From Thamnidium elegans (Eukaryota; Mucoromycota; Mucoromycetes; Mucorales; Mucoraceae), in contig JAIXMG010000008.1 of assembly GCA_025201345.1 (NCBI GenBank), positions 372,001-436,000 on the forward strand: a stretch of DNA of 64,000 bases, given 5' to 3'. The notes below the pieces were generated by a model that had not been told where the DNA came from, made no database searches, and saw only the letters and a program-made list of their open reading frames with translations. Of the stretch, positions 22,555 through 34,532 are shown in pieces; the stretch's first letter is position 1, and each line of letters begins with the position of its first letter. The position numbers and the translations under genes were made by a program.

Positions 22555-22765
22555 TTTTAAGAAAGAGTTTTATATGCGTCGCAGTAAGAAAAAAGGGGGG
22601 TGGGGGGAAGAGTAAAAAAAAAGAAAAAAAAGACCAAGTTCATTTAAACAATTCCAGTGGCGGAAAAAAAAAAAATGTGTTACATAAAAAAAAAAAAAAT
22701 AAAGAATAAAAAACATTTCTTTTCCTTATTCCACACTTTTTTTTTAAAAAAAAAACAAAAAAAAA

Positions 22766-23901
22766 ATGTCAGTTCAAGAACAAGATGCTCATGGTGATTT
22801 ACCAACATTAGATCAAGTGTTAACAAGAAAGACCTTACCACCAGTTTGCTTGTACAACTTTTACATCATCATGAGAGACAGACTTAAAATGGAAGAAGTA
22901 CTTGATTTCTATCTTGATTTACAGCATCACGAGTTACTGTGGAAGCGTTATGTCAAGGCTATGCACCGTACAGGCCACTTATCCGAAACGGACCTAAGTG
23001 ACGGATTTCAATCACCTCGTGTCTTGAGCAGACTCTCTAACCAGTATTTTCCTTCAGTAGGCACACCACGTACACCCTCACCACGTTCGCCCTCACCTAT
23101 CAACATGCCCATCTCTCTCGTCCGCCCTTCTATTGGCGAGCTCTCCTCCACCACCACCAACGAAAAGGCTATCCCAAGCCGTAAAGATCTCATGGATTCC
23201 TCGCAGCGCTTATTATTACGGTATTTAGTCCCTTCCGCCACCAAAGAATTAACACAGTTACCTGATCAATTAAAATTAGCGTTGCGTAAAGAATTGGAAA
23301 AACCGGAGCCTCGCGATGATCCTTTATTGTTTGCAGATGCCAAAGATTATGTATTTGAGTATATGCAAAAGCAAGCTTACCCCAAGTTTCTTCGCTTGAA
23401 AGTTTGGGGGAATATCACATTGTATCAGCAATTGGGTCGATTGGTAGTGGGTTTATTATCTTTATTAGCTGCTCTTACTACTTCGCTCAGTTTAATCTTT
23501 TTAGGATATCCAACATGGGGCATTCGCTTTTGGGTAAAGAAGTATATATGTATATTTTGTATGTGTATTCTAAACCATTGTTTTTTTTTAATATAGATAT
23601 TACTACCATTTTGGATTGGTGTTTTGAATATTCTTACATTTTTAACAGGATTAGACCCTATATGGGTACTTGTTTTTAACAAGAGGTATGTTTTCAATAT
23701 ATAAAAACAAAAAAAAAAGTTACACGTGTTTTAACCATTTTATATTTTAGTGAAACAACCACATTTAAATTCAATTCAATTAAACAACCACAAGTAAAAC
23801 GTATTTTAAAATCAAGATCTATTTGGTTATTATCAGCCAGTATAATTATAGCTGTTATATTAACCGTTATCTTTTGCGCTATACCTAGTCGAAAATTATA
23901 A
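22766..23901 (+). CDS. RAX1: RAX1-like RGS-domain membrane protein
   Basis: Exons 22766-23533, 23597-23685 and 23751-23901 give 335 residues. The N-terminal half is an RGS-like domain (LPTLDQVLTRKT, LYNFYIIM, EVLDFYLDLQHH, and later QLKLALRKELE and VFEYMQKQAYPKFLR). It is split by a Ser/Pro-rich insertion at about residues 85-135. The C-terminal third has three hydrophobic spans and closes SRSIWLLSASIIIAVILTVI followed by CAIPSRKL. Yeast Rax1 has the same overall order and a very similar end. Rax1 acts with Rax2 as a cortical landmark in bud-site selection and polarity. Confidence 0.85.
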
Positions 23902-24008
23902 ACATTATGATTATTATACCCCTTCCCCCCTTTATATATTATAAAATAAAATATTGTATTATTATTATTACTATTATTACTATGTACAAGAAAATTATAT
24001 ATTTTTTT

Positions 24009-25511
24009 TTAAAAGTCTAGAAATTTTTCTCGGTATGGATCTGGACCGCTCATGCCATACCGTTCACTTGTTTCAGGATACCTATCAAAATGAGAAGCGT
24101 CACCTTCTCCGCGAATCGTAGGTATGTACGGTGATCGCACCTGGCGATTAGCTACTCGTACAAAATCTACACCGCTAAACCATTTATGGTTCTTTATATC
24201 TTCTGCGCCTCCCTTCAAATTACCGTAACGTCTTGAAAGGTCAGGTGTTAGTAACCGTTTCAGCAAGTCTTTAGCATGTGGATCAAAATAAGCAGGCCAT
24301 TTAATTTTGCCTTGAATAATCTTTTCGTATAATTTAAGGTGATCATCATCATAAAACGGCGGATGTCTAACATAGTATAAATGAGTTAATCTAATCATTT
24401 TTAAAAAAAAGATAATAGCTTCTTTTTTTTTACTTACCCAGCCAACATTTCAAAGATAAGAATACCTAAACTCCACCAATCAACAGCTACACTATATCCT
24501 TTAGACTGAATGACTTCAGGTGCTAAATAATCAGGAGTACCACAAAGCGTCCAAGTGATATCAGGTACATGCTTTGCGAATCCAAAATCTGTGATTTTAA
24601 TATGTCCTTGTGAATCCAATAGTAAATTCTCCGGTTTCAAGTCACGATAAACAATATCTTTTTGGTGAAAGTATTCAATTGCTAATAATACTTCTGCTGC
24701 ATAAAATTTTGCAACATGATCAGGAAACCGCTAATAAATAAATAAAAGTTTAGTAAAACTCAAAATTGTTGTTTAAAATTGAATACGTTACTTGATTCTT
24801 TCTTAAAATGCTAAATAACTCTCCACCTGGTACATAATCCATCACCATGTATAAATTAATATCGTCTTGAAACGTTCCCCATAAATTCACCATAAACGGG
24901 TTCGCTGCAGATTCTAATATCAATCTCTCTGAATTGGTATGCTCCACTTGCTTTAATCGAACTACTTCGGCCTTCTTTAATACTTTAATTGCATAATATC
25001 GACTGTTATGTCGAGATTGTGCTAAATGAACTCGACCAAATGACCCTGTGCCTAATGTACGTAACAAGTGAAAGTCATCCAATTTCAAACGTGGTCGGTT
25101 TTTACGTTGTTCTAATATAGCTCGATCGTAATTGTCATAATGTTGTTTTAATCGTTCTCTTTCTTTTTCTATTTTTTTTTTTTTTTTTAATTCTCATGTA
25201 TGGGGCACAAATTTGTATAACATGTCAATTTACCTTTTTTGTCATCTTCTATACTTGGTTTTTCTAATTGTTTATCTGTATGATAATGACAAATATTAAT
25301 TTAAGAAAATATCAAACTATCTTATTTTATTTTTCCTACCTAGTGTATGAATCGAAGATGTTGTTAATGCAGATTTCTCAATGGTTTCTTCTTCCATTTT
25401 CGGCTTTTCATCTTTATTTGTCACACCAAATCCAAAGAAAGACCGACGCTGTGGTTTTTCTTCGGCCGTGTGCCGTGATGCTCGGTCTAGCATTTTATGA
25501 ATAAAAGACAT
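24009..25511 (-). CDS. cAMP-dependent protein kinase catalytic subunit
   Basis: Five minus-strand exons (25511-25340, 25275-25234, 25168-24792, 24730-24438, 24366-24009) join in phase to 413 residues. A variable N-terminal region of about 100 residues precedes an AGC kinase domain. The glycine loop GTGSFGRV is at 111-118 and the catalytic Lys is K133 in AIKVLKK. Then come YRDLKPEN with D227, DFGFAKHV with D245, and [15 protein letters not shown] with the activation-loop Thr. A C-terminal extension ends in FLDF, the hydrophobic motif characteristic of PKA catalytic subunits. It is the effector of cAMP signalling. An Arg pair near residue 22 (PQRRSFFG) resembles a phosphorylation site. It is convergent with RAX1, with the two stop codons about 110 bp apart. 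Confidence 0.93.
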
Positions 25512-25985
25512 TTTTTAATAAAAAAAAAAGAAAAAGAAAAAAAAAAAAAAAAGACTCACATATTTAAAGAATACTATGACTGCTTTATTTGTGTTAACCA
25601 ATTAAAAAAAGTATTCTTATTTGAAAGGTACTTCACTTTTTTATATATAAATATATATATATAAGCATGTGCGTGGTTACTAACCAAAACGGATTAGTTG
25701 GTTTAAAGTATAATAAAAAGTTTGAATTTAAAAAAAAAAAAAAAAAAAAAAAGTGGTTTTTTTAAGATTGAATTACAAGATCTACTTTTGTGTTACAAGT
25801 CGTAACGCCCACCATCAATTGGAAGTTTACTTCGATTTACTTTGACAAAAGTACTACGTTTATTAAAATAAAGATGACGGTATGAGTGAAGGAGGGAATA
25901 GAAAAAATGAAATACACTAGTCTCTGATGATACTAGATGTAGATGGTGAGTAAAAAAAAAAAGTTACCCAAGAAAAAATTAATTT
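25512..25985. other. PKA upstream flank
   Basis: A/T tracts, with no gene visible. Confidence 0.5.
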
Positions 25986-27125
25986 GATTAAATAGTGTGG
26001 CCAATTACTGGTTGTTTCCAAGCTAACATCTTGGGCAATTCCTTTATATAAGCTACTAATTTTCTTGGAGTAGTCGAAACTTCAATGGTCGCATGTATCG
26101 TCCTAAACATCGAGTCATTGAAAGTTTCCCAAAATATATCGGCTTGTCTATTACGCAAAAAATAATAGTAATTTATTAGTATAAAATAATAGAAAAAAAA
26201 AATAGACCATGATTTTGCTGAAGTAGCGAATACAGAATATTTGAAGAGGTATTACAGAAGGAAGAGTGTAACATATTTGAGTATATATTTTTTTATATCA
26301 TTCTGGTTTTTACTTGACAAAGTCTTATCATTACATCCAACCGAAAATCCAATCAACGCTAGCGAAATAGATTTGTTACGGACCTTACACCATCCCATTT
26401 AGCTTTTTCTGTAGTATAGAATTCTCTTTCCGACCAACCGAGTTCTATTATATCATTATTTACAATAAATAATTGATCAACTATATGAATGATGGTGTAT
26501 GTTGCAGCAGTTCTTTTTAACGTTTTTTTTTACTATTATTTAGAGGATTGTTCGGTGAGGGTATTTAAGACCGTAGCTCGTCTCCCAAAGGAGATGTTCC
26601 TTTGCAAATGTATAAAAATAGCTTGCCAAATAGAATAGTAAAGTTTGCGGTATGCTATCTATCTTCGGGCGAGATTGGAACATATAGGATATCCGATATA
26701 AGTTAATGGAACTGGTGAAGATCGATCATGTCAGAAGTGAATATGGTGCGATTGTAGATATTCTTGCCAACCAGGATGAGGTTTACCAGATAAAGTCTTA
26801 TCGTAATTGAGTAAGGCATTGGAAGTTTGCATATAAGTGAGAATTATTTGCTATAAACTGTCGACATCGTGTTGACCTTTCAAATATACAGAGTACCATC
26901 AGCATATGCAAGGGTCTTGATACAAAGGGGAGCCGCTGTTGAGGAAGAAATTTCTGTCGAATTCCTTTCTATAGGGGAAGAAGAGAACAATTGTTGGAAA
27001 CTTTTAATTAAATCGCCCAGATCGTTGTGTTAAATATGAGGTAGTGCTTCAGTATGCATATTGAAGCCTTTAAAGGTCAAGTATTGGGATATAGTTCGGT
27101 CAAAAGACAAAAATCGAAGGTTGAA
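25986..27125 (-). pseudogene. Degraded LINE-type reverse transcriptase
   Basis: Reading the minus strand downstream from about 27110, the frame gives SFQQLFSSSP, then IKTLAYADG. That is the RT catalytic box, with the second Asp of YADD changed to Gly, at about 26886-26911. Next come QTSNALLNYDKT, HPGWQEYLQSHH, SSPVPLTYIGYPICSNLARR, LYYSIWQAIFIHLQRNISF and RRATVLNTL. After breaks comes a segment ending WKQPVIGHTI near 25996. Gly-Tyr-Pro after LTYIG and an R-G/R-R-A-x-V-L-N motif follow the YADD box in non-LTR retrotransposon RTs. Multiple stops (for example TGA and TAG within the alignment) show it is dead. Both element ends are unclear. Confidence 0.7.
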
Positions 27126-28384
27126 AAAAAAAAAAAGAAAAAAAAAGACAAATAAGCAAACATGATAAACTCCAAAAAGAAGATATTTATAATTACTTGC
27201 CTAGATTTTTCTTTTCTTTTTTTTTTTTACGTATACCCGTTAGAAAGCTGCATAGTTACGAAAAGTGTGAAATGGAACAATTGCAAGTAAGTCGAGTAAG
27301 TACCTCAAAGGAAAATTGTTCAATATTACGTTTATTATCGATTTTTCGAGGCTTTGATTCTGATGGGTGTTGCCGTGACAAGTGGTTCTGAAAACTTTCA
27401 AATCAGCGAAGACGAGAAGAGCAGAAAGGAAAAATAAAAATATCAGCTTTATTCACTTCTACGGCAATCGTAGCTATTATTTTATCTACGTTAGTTTAAC
27501 TCCAAACGATTTTTTTTTTTTCATAGATCAAATGTTTTTGTATGCATGATGGATTAAAGTTATATCTTTTCAGGGTATAGAGTTTTTAGCGTGTAGTAAT
27601 AAATAAATACCTTTTAAATATTACTACCTATCGTAATCGACTTGTTCATATGTAATCTTTTCATTATATTTATTTTACCTATGAGCGGTTTTAGCACTTA
27701 TAAATTTAAGCCATTATAGTTAGTTTGACCTGTACTACACGTCTAAAATATATCACAATATCTCTATTCGAGTTGCGAATAATTTTATAATCGTAGATTT
27801 AGGAAGTGTTTTGTTATAAATTAAAGAGACGGTAAAAATAAAAGTTAACCACAATTTAATTGAGATACGTTTATTTAATTTATGAAGAAATTGTATGAAA
27901 ACGTCTAGTCTTCAAAAGTGTATCATCAATAAATATTATTCAAAGACAAAAGGATACTAATCAAGCTGATAGAAAGAAAATAATGGAATAAATCTTACAA
28001 AGTAGTTAATTATGTACTATTTTTAATCCATAGCTCTGTACTGTTTTAATTGATAACAATGAAGATTTTAATAGAATTTAAAATGATTCTAATGTTCGAG
28101 CTCTTGTAAATATATATATACAACATATTTTTTTGTACAATAACTCGGATGAGCTCAAGAACTATTTACAGTGTTATAATCCATCATTGTTTGTCTGTCA
28201 TCCATTTAAAACACTCGTTTTACATGAATGTTTAGGCATCATTTATAAAAAAAGGTCATTTTAATTGTGATTGGATTGAAAGTCTGGAAACTATTGTTTT
28301 GTCCAGATTTCATAGTAAAAGTTAGTCATTAGGAAGATGTCTTTAATATAAAACATTGAAAACTGTTCGTTCTATATTTTCTAC
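27126..28384. other. AT-rich interval
   Basis: Nothing recognisable. It is probably further degraded LINE sequence and flank of repeat copy A. Confidence 0.4.
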
Positions 28385-29464
28385 TTTTTTTTTATAATTA
28401 TTAAAGAGTGATAGGGAGGGGGGAGGGGTCAACCCTTTTTGTTTTTTCGGATTTGTTTTTCGCGATTATACTGGATGAAATTTATTTATATTTATAGAAA
28501 AAATAATACTCTTTCAGGCGCTTCTGATGCATTTAAAATCACATTATTACTAAAAATAATGAGCGAGAAATTACTGTTTAAAGACCTTTTTTTACTTGAC
28601 GTTTTAGTTAAGCGGACGTTAGGCTGGCGGTTTATTAAAAACGTATTTACTCTCTCAGTTTTGGATGTAGCACTTTTATTTATAAATGAATAAAAATGAA
28701 CTATTAAAGATCTTTAATCTTTGTTATATTTAATAATAGTAGTAGCAAACTGAATTCGATGTAATCACGAAAATAAAGCAAATAGGTGAGCGCACATGAT
28801 AAAAAAAAAGTAGGGTTTTTTTTGCTCAAAAAAAGTAATTTTTAAACAGTGATCACTCTTTCAATTTTTGCATTAGAAATATAAATTAAGATGGAGTAGA
28901 AGCGTATAAACAAGTACTTTATTGTTAGCAATTTGCCCATACCAAAAGACAAAGTGGATCCAGAGAAATCGCAAACAATCCGTGATTTTTGGCCAAAAAA
29001 CCAAAGGGGTTGACCTACAAAAATGAAAAACAAAAAAAAAAAAACAAAAAAGTACGTTTTTATTTTTTTTTTATCAAAGATATATTTAAAACAACTATTT
29101 TATATTATATAACTTGGGTCCAAAAAGCTTTTTCTGTTTTTTAATAAATTAAGAACCATTATTTGTTATAGCTGGTAAAATTAGCAGTGATTTCTTATGT
29201 GAGCGATGTTTTAAACTGCAGTATCTCAGTGAGCTTTTTTTTTTAGCAATAGCAATTGCTCTCTTCTTTCAATTATTTTGCTCTTGCTCCTTTGGAGTGT
29301 TTTATTGTTACTACGTTTTTATAACTGACTTGGATAATATGGCACATTTCGTTGCTACATGCTCAATGTCAAAAGAAAAAACAAAATACATAAATAAAAT
29401 AAAAATACATGTCTCAAGTGGTGGATAAGATTAAGAAAAGAAAAGAAAAGAAAAGTAAAAGTAA

Positions 29465-29498
<34 letters not shown>

Positions 29499-30710
29499 TA
29501 AAAGAAAGATGTAAAAGGAATTGTATTTGCATTTGTTTGAGTTTTAAAATAGGGGTCGTTGTAGTACAAAGAAAATGCAACTGTCAATTACAGAGTATAA
29601 TAACAGAAATATAATTAAAAGAATATAAACTATAAGGCCGTACCCGAGAGAAGTACACTTTATAGTTTTTTATTAAATAAAAGATAATATAATGAGAAGA
29701 TCCAGCACCTCATTTACATGTACACATTGCATAATTATAACTGTCAAGCATTATGCCAAATGTTAAACCAAATAAGCCAAACATATTATATTTTACTGTA
29801 AAAATAACAGTAAGTTTTTATTAAGAATGTTGCGGATAGATTATTAAAAGGAAGAAAAAAAAACATTAAGGTAATGTTTACATTTAATGAGAATTAGGGC
29901 AGACATTATCTTTCCCTTTTTAAGAAGCCTTTTCTTTTTTATAATGCCTTCCCTTTTTTTATAATGCCTTCTTTTTTTTTTTTATAATGCATTCTCTTTT
30001 TTTAAGACATTCTTTTTTAAAACGCTTTCTCATTCTCTTTTTAGGACACTTATTTTTAAAGACACTCATTTTTAAAGACACTCATTTTTTAAAGACACTC
30101 ATTTTTATTTTTTTCGGGAGGGGGGGGGGAGGGGGGTTTTTTTTTGGCCCTTTGGGTTGGGTTGCTAAATAAGAAAAAGTTAGAAATCAACTCTTTTTTA
30201 TTTGCAGCAGAATGTTTTTATAATACTTTCCTTCTCTCCTCGTATCACTCCAACTTTCTACCAGCCAGTGCTTATGGTACCATTTGCGCCATGCAATTTT
30301 TTTTTTTGAGGGTTTACAGATTTGACCCATCTGCAGGGCTTTTTTCCAAAAGAGACAACTTGTGAATTTACATCCCCACCCCGCGGTAAGAGAAAGCGGA
30401 ATGGGGATGTAAACCCACAACCTGCCTCTCCGGAAAAAAAACCACCACGGATGAGTCAAACTGCAAACACACAAAAAAAAAAGATTACAAGGCGCAAATG
30501 GTACCATAAGCACTACTATTACAGAAAAAAGACTTGATCAGAGTCCCAAAAACTGTAATAATAGTTAGTAAATATCTGTCCAGTTACCTTTTGTAGTTGT
30601 GAAGAAAAAAAAAAGAGAAAAAAAAACAAAAAAGGAAAAAAAAAAACCGGGTCAATTTATACCCGTGATTTGTTGCCATAGTTTATGTGACGTGTGACAT
30701 TTTTTGTGTG
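28385..30710 (+). mobile_element. 2.3-kb repeat R2, copy A
   Basis: It is nearly identical to the reverse complement of 43200-45557 over its full length; sampled blocks differ by about one or two bases per hundred. The left boundary is near TTTTTTTTATAATTATTAAA and the right near TTTTTGTGTGAC. Inside are an AAAG repeat (about 29460-29496), four GACACTCATTTTT-type units (about 30046-30110), a G run and the palindrome at 30267-30514. The longest common frames are short: a 63-codon minus frame at 28842-29033, identical to one in copy B, and 61 codons at 29987-30172. No transposase or integrase is seen, so it looks like a non-autonomous element or a segmental duplication. Confidence 0.8.
30267..30514. 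repeat. 248-bp imperfect palindrome inside R2 copy A
   Basis: The two arms, AGTGCTTATGGTACCATTTG and CAAATGGTACCATAAGCACT, are exact reverse complements at the outer ends. Pairing continues inwards through GGGTTTACAG/CTGCAAAC, GACCCATC/GATGAGTC and TTTACATCCCCA/TGGGGATGTAAA. The arms meet at a loop around GGTAAGAGAAA. It resembles a foldback MITE nested in the larger repeat. The 80-108-codon frames crossing it are by-products of the palindrome. Confidence 0.85.
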
Positions 30711-31670
30711 ACCTTTTTTTGTAGTGTTGCTTAGTTACAGTGAAGCTGGTTGATTTAGAAATTTAAATGGTGATTGATATATACCAGCTATATATCTAAT
30801 CTTTTGATTACTATTCAAGATCTAATTTGGATTTTATTTGACAAACTTAATTATTTACTCAGTGTAATAATTAAGATTCCTGCTAAAGTACTTATTTAGA
30901 ATATTTGTGATACACCAGGAAAATCTTAGGGACCACCGACTTAATTCTTAGGGACCATAGGGGTGTACATAGGGTAGCTCAGGATCTGGCACCCTGTGAT
31001 CCCTAAGAAACCCGTATAAGGATCTTCAATCCTTATACATTTTACACTTCTTTATCTTTTTATTTTTATTTTACTTTACTTTATTTTTAAAAATCCTTAA
31101 ATAACCAACTTTGTGGTAAGCTTTTAAAAACATTTTAGGATAACTCTTTTTTTTAACAACTGTAAAATTTATAGTTGGTTCCTTTATTTGAAATAAAGTA
31201 TATTTTATTCTTAAAACTCAATTAAGCAATCAAAACTATTCAAGCATGTTTTTGATGCGCGCATAATGTTATCCTTTTTTTTTCTTTTTTTTTTTGGAGT
31301 GGCATAACCTCCTTTACAATTTACGTACTAGTATTCAATTGTGGGTATCGTCCTGTGGTTGTGTAGAGTCATTTGGGGACTGGGAGTCGTCCTGGTCCTC
31401 CTTATGCTGTGCTTTTTTTAATAGATTTACTTTTTGGGATTAGATATACTTTCACCTTCTCGTGGTTAATCCTGTCAGTATCGAAGTATAAAGTGGTGTC
31501 TTTGTATTTAGAGAAACCAAGCAAAGTATAACAACAACAACACGTTTCTTCTATCAATAAAATTGTTTGATTATGATCATCTTTTAATGTGTAAAATGTA
31601 ATATGTAAAATGTAATATGTAAAATGTAATATGAATAGACTATTTAATAATATTGAGGTGCACACGCGAA
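30711..31670 (-). other. Possible LTR-retrotransposon tail and terminal repeat remnant
   Basis: About 31360-31440 on the minus strand encodes AQHKEDQDDSQSPNDST, and 31440-31520 encodes YFDTDRINHEKVKVYLIP, one frame apart. This could be the end of a polyprotein. It is followed downstream by a purine-rich run (A/G, about 31276-31300 read on minus). It is then followed by a segment with two copies of TGGTCCCTAAGA-like sequence (30925-30960) and an inverted ATCCCTAAG at about 31001. Three tandem copies of a 14-bp TAAAATGTAATATG unit lie at 31590-31633. The assignment to an LTR element is an inference from this order only. Confidence 0.3.
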
Positions 31671-31764
31671 ATAAAAGAAATTATATTTTTGTTTGTGGGT
31701 ATGGACGAAAGGGTAAAATTCAGTCTCGTTTGGGAGAGCTTAAACAGTCAGGGAGGTATACTTA

Positions 31765-33245
31765 ATCATCATTAGAATGGTTGTCGTCAGACTCGAACTT
31801 GATTTCGGCAGTACTTCTATTACTTTGAACTATGCTTTCTACTTTCTTGCACACTTCCTATAACATAAATTAATCAAGTTAATTATCTAAATGATTCATG
31901 ACAGGCTTTTTTTTTTACCATGGCCTTCCAAATCAATTAGTAAACTTTGCGGAAGCCAAGCCCAAGGGTTTTCTCTTCTCCACTAAAGCCAGCTGCTGTA
32001 GTACCTTTTAGTCTGCAAACATATCCATCTGGACAGTCCATAATCAACATACGTATCTTACAACTTAAAAATACAAAATTTTTGTGTCATTACAAGTATG
32101 CATGTGTTCTTAAAACTCATCTCTTTTATTTACGAGAAAAGACCAATCCGACCACTTGTAACTTTTTAATTACTTCTTGCTTATTATCAACTGACCTGCA
32201 TAATCTAACGAACGTATCATGTATGGTTTTCGGGGGGGGGGGTTAAGATTGGATTTAACAGTGACTTTAGTGTTGAATTCTTCAGCATCTAACCCTGCTT
32301 CCCCACAACCTAGTTCCATCCCGCTTTTGCTACATATAATTAGATCATTTTTTCTTTCAACTTTCTTTCTTCGCATTTTTTCAATTGTACGATATCTATT
32401 TCTCCTGGCGCTTGATGATATGGAACTAGGCTCTTCTATAGATAACAACATCAAAAATGTTAGATATTTACATAAATGATTACATACAGAACGACGTTTT
32501 AATAAACCTTTTCGCTTGTAGATCGTATGAATTCATTATTTAGTCAACAATGACCCAAATATTAACAAGGATATCAGCTTGGAGTAATTTTGTTCTACTG
32601 AAAAAACCATTTCTATATGTATTTATCACTGTTCTAAGACATTCCGTTAATACGTATAGATCTTTTTGTTCATAGAAACAGTGGTTTTTTAAGCAGTCCA
32701 GTTCTTTATACATTTTCTAAGCATAGAGTTAGCTACAAACTTCAATAATTTAAGACCAAATATCTTACGAGAGTAGGAACCTCCAAGAGATGTGCTGACA
32801 GGCCAGCAGAAATGGAAGGAAGTGTTTTGGTATTTTCGTTTTTGACAATACACCAATATTCTTCAAATTTATCTTTTAATTGACTATCATTCATATTAAT
32901 CACAAATGAATGGAATAAGCTAGGAATAAAATGAACTCAGTGAACAATTCAGATAAAGGTTGAAGACATATATTCCTTTTCTCTCTTTCTTGATATCGCG
33001 TAGCCGTAGAGTAGATCTTCGACGTAAATACCATCTTTGAGTTTACACTTCTTTGTTTCAGACATTTGGTTGAAAGTTGTGGATAAAGCTTGATAGCTAG
33101 CAGAGGTTAAAGTTTTTACGGCATTAGTGCTGCTACCAGAACTGGATGTTTCCTTGGTGCTTGATGTAGACGACGCTTCAGATACGCTAATTTTTCTTTT
33201 CCTTGTGATTGTTTTATCTGCAGTTGTTGTGCGCTCTTTTGCCAT
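31765..33245 (-). pseudogene. Degraded member of a second orphan gene family, behind promoter module P1
   Basis: ATG 33245 starts a basic, Ser/Thr-rich N terminus (AKERTTTADKTITRKRKIS), then KKCKLKDGIYVEDLLYGYA. The frame then breaks at 32949. Further pieces on the same strand include WCIVKNENTKTLPSIS. After an acceptor-like CTATAG near 32435 come SISSSARRNRYRTIEKMRRK, KNDLIICSKSGMELGCGEAG, then IRMLIMDCPDGYVCRLKG and EVCKKVESIVQS, ending near 31765. The order S-S-x-R-K-N, D-x-x-x-x-G-x-E-L-G-x-x-E and M-D-x-P-x-G-Y resembles an uncharacterised Mucorales family (recollection only). Stops and frameshifts suggest it is dead, although some may be introns I have not resolved. A run of Gs at about 32231-32240 interrupts the frame. 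Confidence 0.5.
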
Positions 33246-33284
33246 GAAATTTTTTAATATACAAAAATATATTAGTATTATTTA

Positions 33285-33575
33285 GGTTAATTCTTGATAC
33301 ACCACCATTTACACCACCAGTGCCAATTTAGCGAAATTCTTGCATCGACACCACGATATCATAAGGAAATACTTAGACATTTGTTTGTATAAAAGGTACT
33401 TGCTTGTATATGAATTCATTGTTAAAAAAAAAGGAAAGGAAAAAAAAAGATGAAATAAATAGGTGATTTTAATCATGATAAAATGGGGTTATTTAACTAT
33501 GATAAAATGGGGTTTATTCAACCATGATAAAATGGGGTTTATTCAACCATGATAAAAAGGATTTATTTATAAAAC
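33285..33575 (-). promoter_or_regulatory. Promoter module P1, copy 2, with four tandem 25-bp units
   Basis: 33285-33420 is the reverse-complement match of 3800-3935. Further upstream (33473-33570), four units of about 25 bp carry CATGATAAAATGGGGTTTATT with small changes. The gene's ATG at 33245 lies about 50 bp downstream. A tandem 12-bp pair (GGTGGTGTAAAT then GGTGGTGT) is shared by both copies. Promoter function is inferred from position in front of two different genes. Confidence 0.6.
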
Positions 33576-34532
33576 AGGGATATAATGATCAAAAAAAAAA
33601 AAAAAAAAAGGAAGAGAAGTATGGAACGTAAGATGCAAGAAGACAATAATCATAAAGAGGCATCACCTCTCCAAAAAAGAAAGCTTGCTCCAATTTGGAG
33701 ATATAAGGAAAATGTATTCTGTTCATATTTGTTATAACTCAAAGAACAATCATATATTAATCAAGTTGAAACACACAGCCTTTACATCATATTCACCTAT
33801 CCTTCATGAATTTTCATCGAGCACTCAATCGATGTAATCCCTAAATTCTTGAATAAAGAACCTTTGTAATCATTTCTTAAAAGTGGGATAATTTAGTTTC
33901 AAACATCTGGTAAATTGAGAGTGGAAGGACAGTAACCCTAATTGTGCTTAATCAATACAGATCTTATTTATAAAGGAAAAAAACATTTGCTAAATAAGTA
34001 ACACCCGTAACAATTTCTATTCGTGATAAAAAATATAAAATATTCTCTGTACCCATAAAGTCGCACAGAAAAAAAAAAAATAGGGCCCTTAAAAAAATGC
34101 AACTCGTTTCCCTGATCTGGTTTCATTTTCAGGTCTTTTTTGCATTGTATCATGGCGGTTTCTTCCGCTTTGTGTAACCTTTATTCGGATCGACAGAAAG
34201 CTTATTAAAAAAGAGAGTGAAAATTATAGTATATTTATAATTAGAAAGCTTTATAAGCCCTGTATTACAATGAGTGACAGCCCATACACACACACGCACA
34301 CATACACAGACTCTGCTACGTAATAATAGATTTCGCTAACGTATATAATATTACCCGAGCCAAGTTAAAAAAATCCGATTGAACCTTCCTGATTACATAA
34401 GTCCCTCCCTAAAACTTTTGCCACTTGAAAGGGGGATATTCCCGACACTTTACATTATTAAAAAAACTTTTTTTTTTTTATTAAAAGAGAAGGGTATATA
34501 CATATAAGATGTAACAAAACAAAAAAAAAAGA
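33576..34532. other. AT-rich interval
   Basis: It holds a short + frame at about 33621-33737 (starting MERKMQEDNNHKEASP) and a (CA) patch at 34284-34310. No gene is supported. Confidence 0.4.

Noticed and set aside
30187..30537. 73-, 108- and 71-codon frames in R2, some identical in the two copies
   Set aside because: They run through both arms of a palindrome and through homopolymers. Identity follows from the copies being near-identical DNA, so it is not evidence of a protein.
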